Source: Xylanibacter ruminicola Ga6B6 (GTDB taxonomy: Bacteria; Bacteroidota; Bacteroidia; Bacteroidales; Bacteroidaceae). Taken from it: DNA of 64,000 nucleotides. Where the stretch lies: the NCBI RefSeq assembly GCF_000687715.1, contig NZ_JHXD01000017.1, positions 1 through 64,000 of the forward strand. The letters run 5' to 3'. Made by a program: the position numbers and the translations under genes. This document shows, piece after piece, positions 60,975 through 64,000 of this stretch (position 1 is its first letter; each line of letters opens with the position of its first letter). The notes under the pieces are model-generated. The model saw only the letters and a program-made list of their open reading frames with translations, was not told the DNA's origin and ran no database searches.

Positions 60975-63782
60975 ATGAAGAAATTATATTCTCTTTTCGC
61001 TCTGGCGCTGCTGTCGGTATCGGCAGTGGCCCAGAGCCTGCCACAGGACCCTACCATCCGTAAGGGCAAACTGAAGAATGGCATGACCTACTATATCCGT
61101 CATAATGCTAAGGAGGCAGGTCTGGCCGATTTCTATATTGCCCAGCGTGTAGGTTCCATACTGGAGGAGCCCCGCCAGCGCGGACTGGCTCACTTTCTCG
61201 AGCATATGGCCTTTAACGGTACCAAGAACTTCCCCGGCAAAGGTAAGAAGTTGGGTATTGTTCCCTGGTGCGAGACCATCGGTGTAAAGTTCGGCGCCAA
61301 CCTGAATGCCTACACCTCTATCGACCAGACGGTGTATCACATCGGTTCCGCTCCTTTGAAGCGCGAGGGCATCATCGACTCTTGCCTGCTGGTGCTGCAC
61401 GACTGGAGCCACTACCTGCTGTTGGAGGATGCAGAGATTGACAAGGAGCGTGGCGTTATCCACGAGGAGTGGCGTACACGCCGTGCCGGCATGGCCGTAC
61501 AGCGCCTGATGGAGCAGGCAATGCCAAAGATTTACAAAGGCACCAAGTACGAGGACTGTATGCCTATCGGTTCGATGGATATCGTGGATAACTTCCCCTA
61601 TCAGGACCTGCGCGACTACTATCAGAAATGGTACCGTCCCGATCTGCAGGCCATCATCGTTGTAGGTGATATCGACGTGAACAAGATGGAGAAGAAAATC
61701 AAGAAGATCTTCGCTCCTATCCCCATGCCAAAGAAGGCTGCCCAGCGTATCTACTACCCTGTAGATGATAACGAAAAGATGATTGTTGATATCGAGAAGG
61801 ATAAGGAGCAGCCCATTGCCCTGTGTCATATCTACCAGAAGCGCGAAGCCACTCCTGATAGCGAGAAGAACAGCGAGAAATACCTGCGCGACGACTATAT
61901 CGACGGACTCATCAGCAGCATGCTGAACGACCGTCTGGTAGAGTTGCGCCAGTTGCCTGTGCCACCATTCCAGAGTGCCACCGGTCGTGCTTCCGAGTTC
62001 TTCCTCAGCCGCACCAAGGATGCCTTCTCGTTAAGCATCAGCTGTAAGCAGGATAACATCTTAGGTGGTATCATCAGCGCTGTAGGTGTGGCAGAGCGTG
62101 CCCGTCAGCACGGCTTTACCCAGAGTGAACTGGAGCGTGCCAAGAAGCTGCGCCTGAATGCTGCCGAGCGCCGTGCCAAGATGCAGGGCGACTACCGTAA
62201 CTCGCATTACGTAAATGTATGTGTTGATAACTTCCTGGAGGGTGAGCCCATGCTCAGTGCCGACTTTAAGTTAGAGAATACCAAGAAACTGGATCGTGAG
62301 GTAACACTGGCCGAGGTGAACGCTGCCGTAAAGGAGCTCATCACCGACAAGAATCAGGTAGTAGTGATGTACGCACCCGATAAGGAGGGATTTGAGATTC
62401 CATCAGAGCAGCAGATTGAGCAGGTTATCCTGGCAGCTCAGCAGCAGGCTTATGCACCTTATGCAGAGCAGCAGCTGGCCAGCTCGCTGATGAGCAATCT
62501 GCCAAAGGCTGGCACCATCGTAAGCGAGAAGCCCTACCGTCACGGTTTTACCGAACTCACCCTGAGCAACGGCATGAAGGTATATACCAAGAAGACCGAT
62601 TACGAGGCCGATGCCGTTTCTATGCGCATGTATGGCGAAGGTGGCACCTCGCTCTATGGCGATGAGGATATCCCCAACTTCTCGATTATTACCAGTGGTG
62701 CTACCGAAGGTGGCGTAGGTCAGTTCGATGCCGTTACCCTGCGCAAGATGCTCACTGGTAAGAGTGTGCGCGTTAGTCCTTCTGTTGGCACCAAGGGACA
62801 GAGCATCAACGGTAGTGCTTCGCTGAAGGATATGGAGACCATGTTCCAGCTCTCGTATCTCTATTTCACCCAGCCACGCCGCGATGAGGCAGCTTTTGCC
62901 AGTCTGATGAACCGTCAGCGTGCGTTCCTGGCCAACCGTAATGCCTCACCTAAGGTAGATTACAACGACTCTATCCGTGCCGTGCTCTATGGCCATCATC
63001 CCCGTGTGGCTCCCGTGGTACAGTCAACACTCGATAAGATCAGCTACGACCGCATCCTTGAGATTTACAAGGAGCGATTCAGTGATGCCGCTAATTTCAA
63101 GACCGTGATTATCGGAAACTTCGACGAACAGCAGTTACGCCAGTACCTCTGTCAGTATCTGGCCGCCCTGCCTGCTACTGGCAAGCACGAACTTACCAAC
63201 CAGGCCAACGTACCACAGATTGTGGATGGACAGCAGGTGGTAAAGTTCACCAAAAAGATGGCTACACCATTGGCTAATGTCAGCATCTACCTGACCGCAG
63301 ATGTAGATTTCACCCCAAAGAGCGATCTCGAGCTCGACTTCCTGAAGCGTTGTCTTTCCATCGCCTATACCGACTCTGTTCGCGAGGAGAAGGGCGGTAC
63401 TTACGGTGTAAGTGTAGATTTCGACCTGGATAAGGACGACCAGCCTAATGCCACCTTGAAGATTGCCTATAATGCCGATCCCAGTCGCTATGACGAGTTG
63501 AATCCAATCATCTACCAGCAGCTGCAGAACATCGCCAACAACGGTCCTGCTGCCACATCGCTGAAGAAGGTGAAGGAGTATCTCACCAAGCAGTATGCCC
63601 AGATGGCTATTACCAACGATTACTGGAGTTACATTATCTGGCACGAGCTGGACGATGATACCGACTTCGACCGCGACTACTGCAAGCTGGTTAACGAGGT
63701 AACCGCTGACGACGTACAGCGTATGGCCCAGAAGATTCTGGCTGCCAAGCGACGTATTGAGGTAACGATGCTATCGGAATAA
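60975..63782 (+). CDS. Exported M16-family zinc metalloprotease
   Basis: The protein (935 residues) has a signal peptide (MKKLYSLFALALLSVSAVAQ) and two M16 halves. The N-terminal half has the inverted zinc motif HFLEH (HxxEH) and the downstream glutamate in EIDKERGVIHEEW. The C-terminal half has no zinc motif, as usual. M16 enzymes degrade peptides held in their chamber. In this operon it may process a protein or peptide imported by the TonB receptor, like FusC in ferredoxin uptake. A strong terminator follows. Confidence 0.92.
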   Translation: MKKLYSLFALALLSVSAVAQSLPQDPTIRKGKLKNGMTYYIRHNAKEAGLADFYIAQRVGSILEEPRQRGLAHFLEHMAFNGTKNFPGKGKKLGIVPWCETIGVKFGANLNAYTSIDQTVYHIGSAPLKREGIIDSCLLVLHDWSHYLLLEDAEIDKERGVIHEEWRTRRAGMAVQRLMEQAMPKIYKGTKYEDCMPIGSMDIVDNFPYQDLRDYYQKWYRPDLQAIIVVGDIDVNKMEKKIKKIFAPIPMPKKAAQRIYYPVDDNEKMIVDIEKDKEQPIALCHIYQKREATPDSEKNSEKYLRDDYIDGLISSMLNDRLVELRQLPVPPFQSATGRASEFFLSRTKDAFSLSISCKQDNILGGIISAVGVAERARQHGFTQSELERAKKLRLNAAERRAKMQGDYRNSHYVNVCVDNFLEGEPMLSADFKLENTKKLDREVTLAEVNAAVKELITDKNQVVVMYAPDKEGFEIPSEQQIEQVILAAQQQAYAPYAEQQLASSLMSNLPKAGTIVSEKPYRHGFTELTLSNGMKVYTKKTDYEADAVSMRMYGEGGTSLYGDEDIPNFSIITSGATEGGVGQFDAVTLRKMLTGKSVRVSPSVGTKGQSINGSASLKDMETMFQLSYLYFTQPRRDEAAFASLMNRQRAFLANRNASPKVDYNDSIRAVLYGHHPRVAPVVQSTLDKISYDRILEIYKERFSDAANFKTVIIGNFDEQQLRQYLCQYLAALPATGKHELTNQANVPQIVDGQQVVKFTKKMATPLANVSIYLTADVDFTPKSDLELDFLKRCLSIAYTDSVREEKGGTYGVSVDFDLDKDDQPNATLKIAYNADPSRYDELNPIIYQQLQNIANNGPAATSLKKVKEYLTKQYAQMAITNDYWSYIIWHELDDDTDFDRDYCKLVNEVTADDVQRMAQKILAAKRRIEVTMLSE

Positions 63783-63789
63783 AAAATAA

Positions 63790-63818
63790 ATGGGTGACCG
63801 GTTGGTCACCCATTTTTT
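63790..63818. terminator. Bidirectional terminator between M16 gene and cysteine synthase
   Basis: ATGGGTGACC (63790-63799) and GGTCACCCAT (63804-63813) form a perfect 10-bp stem with a GGTT loop. T follows on the plus strand, and A-rich sequence (T on the minus strand) lies on the other side. Confidence 0.92.
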
Positions 63819-63831
63819 ATTAACAAACAAC

Positions 63832-64000
63832 TTAAAGTGGATAATCTTCGAATGCATAAAGCACTGTCGAGAGATAGCGCTCGCCAGTATCAGGCAGCAG
63901 CACTACTATCTTCTTACCCTTATTCTCAGGACGCTTAGCCACCTCGGTAGCAGCATAGAGGGCTGCACCTGCCGAGATACCTACCAGCAGACCTTCCTGC
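63832..64000 (-). CDS. cysK: Cysteine synthase, C-terminal part (runs off right edge)
   Basis: The visible 55 C-terminal codons (minus strand) read [20 protein letters not shown], then [19 protein letters not shown] and FEDYPL before the stop. The GISAGAA and [10 protein letters not shown] motifs are those of O-acetylserine sulfhydrylase (PLP enzyme). The rest of the gene lies outside the window. It is convergent with the M16 gene, and the two share the hairpin. Confidence 0.92.
   Translation of the reverse strand, partial: QEGLLVGISAGAALYAATEVAKRPENKGKKIVVLLPDTGERYLSTVLYAFEDYPL

Overview
The window reads as a chromosome segment of a Bacteroidales bacterium, most likely a Prevotella-type member of Prevotellaceae. 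The reasons are the SusC/SusD pair, several TonB-dependent receptors, and many promoters of the Bacteroidetes form TTTG/TTG-N20-TAnnTTTG lying just upstream of genes. The base composition is balanced. No rRNA, tRNA or CRISPR array was seen. An insertion-sequence end lies at the left edge and a partial cysteine synthase gene at the right edge.

Layout. 1-2.9 kb: IS3-type transposase fragment, a HAD-like phosphatase whose 3' end abuts the IS, and a Wzc-like exopolysaccharide chain-length/tyrosine-kinase protein that has lost its P-loop. 3-6 kb: a Cache-HAMP-SpoIIE phosphatase with an orphan THI5-type binding protein. 6.3-8.8 kb: U32 peptidase-like RNA-modification protein and two tandem deoxynucleoside kinases. 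9-18 kb: one long operon for L-fucose/galactoside use (aldo-keto reductase, lactonase-like amidohydrolase, zinc and iron dehydrogenases, FucP, GH97, an SDR), headed by a papain-like lipoprotein. 18.2-20.6 kb: cysS, a TlpA-like protein and ridA.

20.6-34.9 kb is the most striking region. A leftward eight-gene operon encodes a PstS-like binding protein, SusC, SusD, two exported double-OsmC proteins, an exported C_GCxxG_C_C protein, a FixH/YtkA-like lipoprotein and an OprC-type copper TonB receptor carrying both CxxxM and HxM. Its leader holds a small ORF with a CCC...MMMTMMM cluster that overlaps the first gene. A divergent TonB receptor plus an exported HMA metallochaperone completes a probable copper-acquisition locus controlled by a copper-sensing leader peptide.

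35-41.9 kb: dicarboxylate symporter, tcdA, a LuxR-type regulator, a beta-helical lipoprotein and a LytS/LytTR two-component pair. 42-48.7 kb: a probable iron locus (porin, imelysin, di-heme oxidoreductase, cytochrome c assembly protein), then DUF2023 and flavodoxin. The promoters of these two units share an extended -33 motif that recurs at the 55.1-kb TonB operon.

48.8-55 kb: a DUF1593 hydrolase; a cobalamin riboswitch controlling a degenerate flavodoxin and a 29-residue membrane peptide; a structured small RNA; and a TPR/AraC membrane regulator flanked by two mirror-image promoter modules. One module drives the small RNA. The other drives two paralogous small membrane peptides and a histidine acid phosphatase. 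55.1-63.8 kb: a TonB receptor, small lipoprotein, beta-barrel, DUF4876-like lipoprotein and M16 protease operon, plausibly for uptake and cleavage of a protein or peptide ligand.
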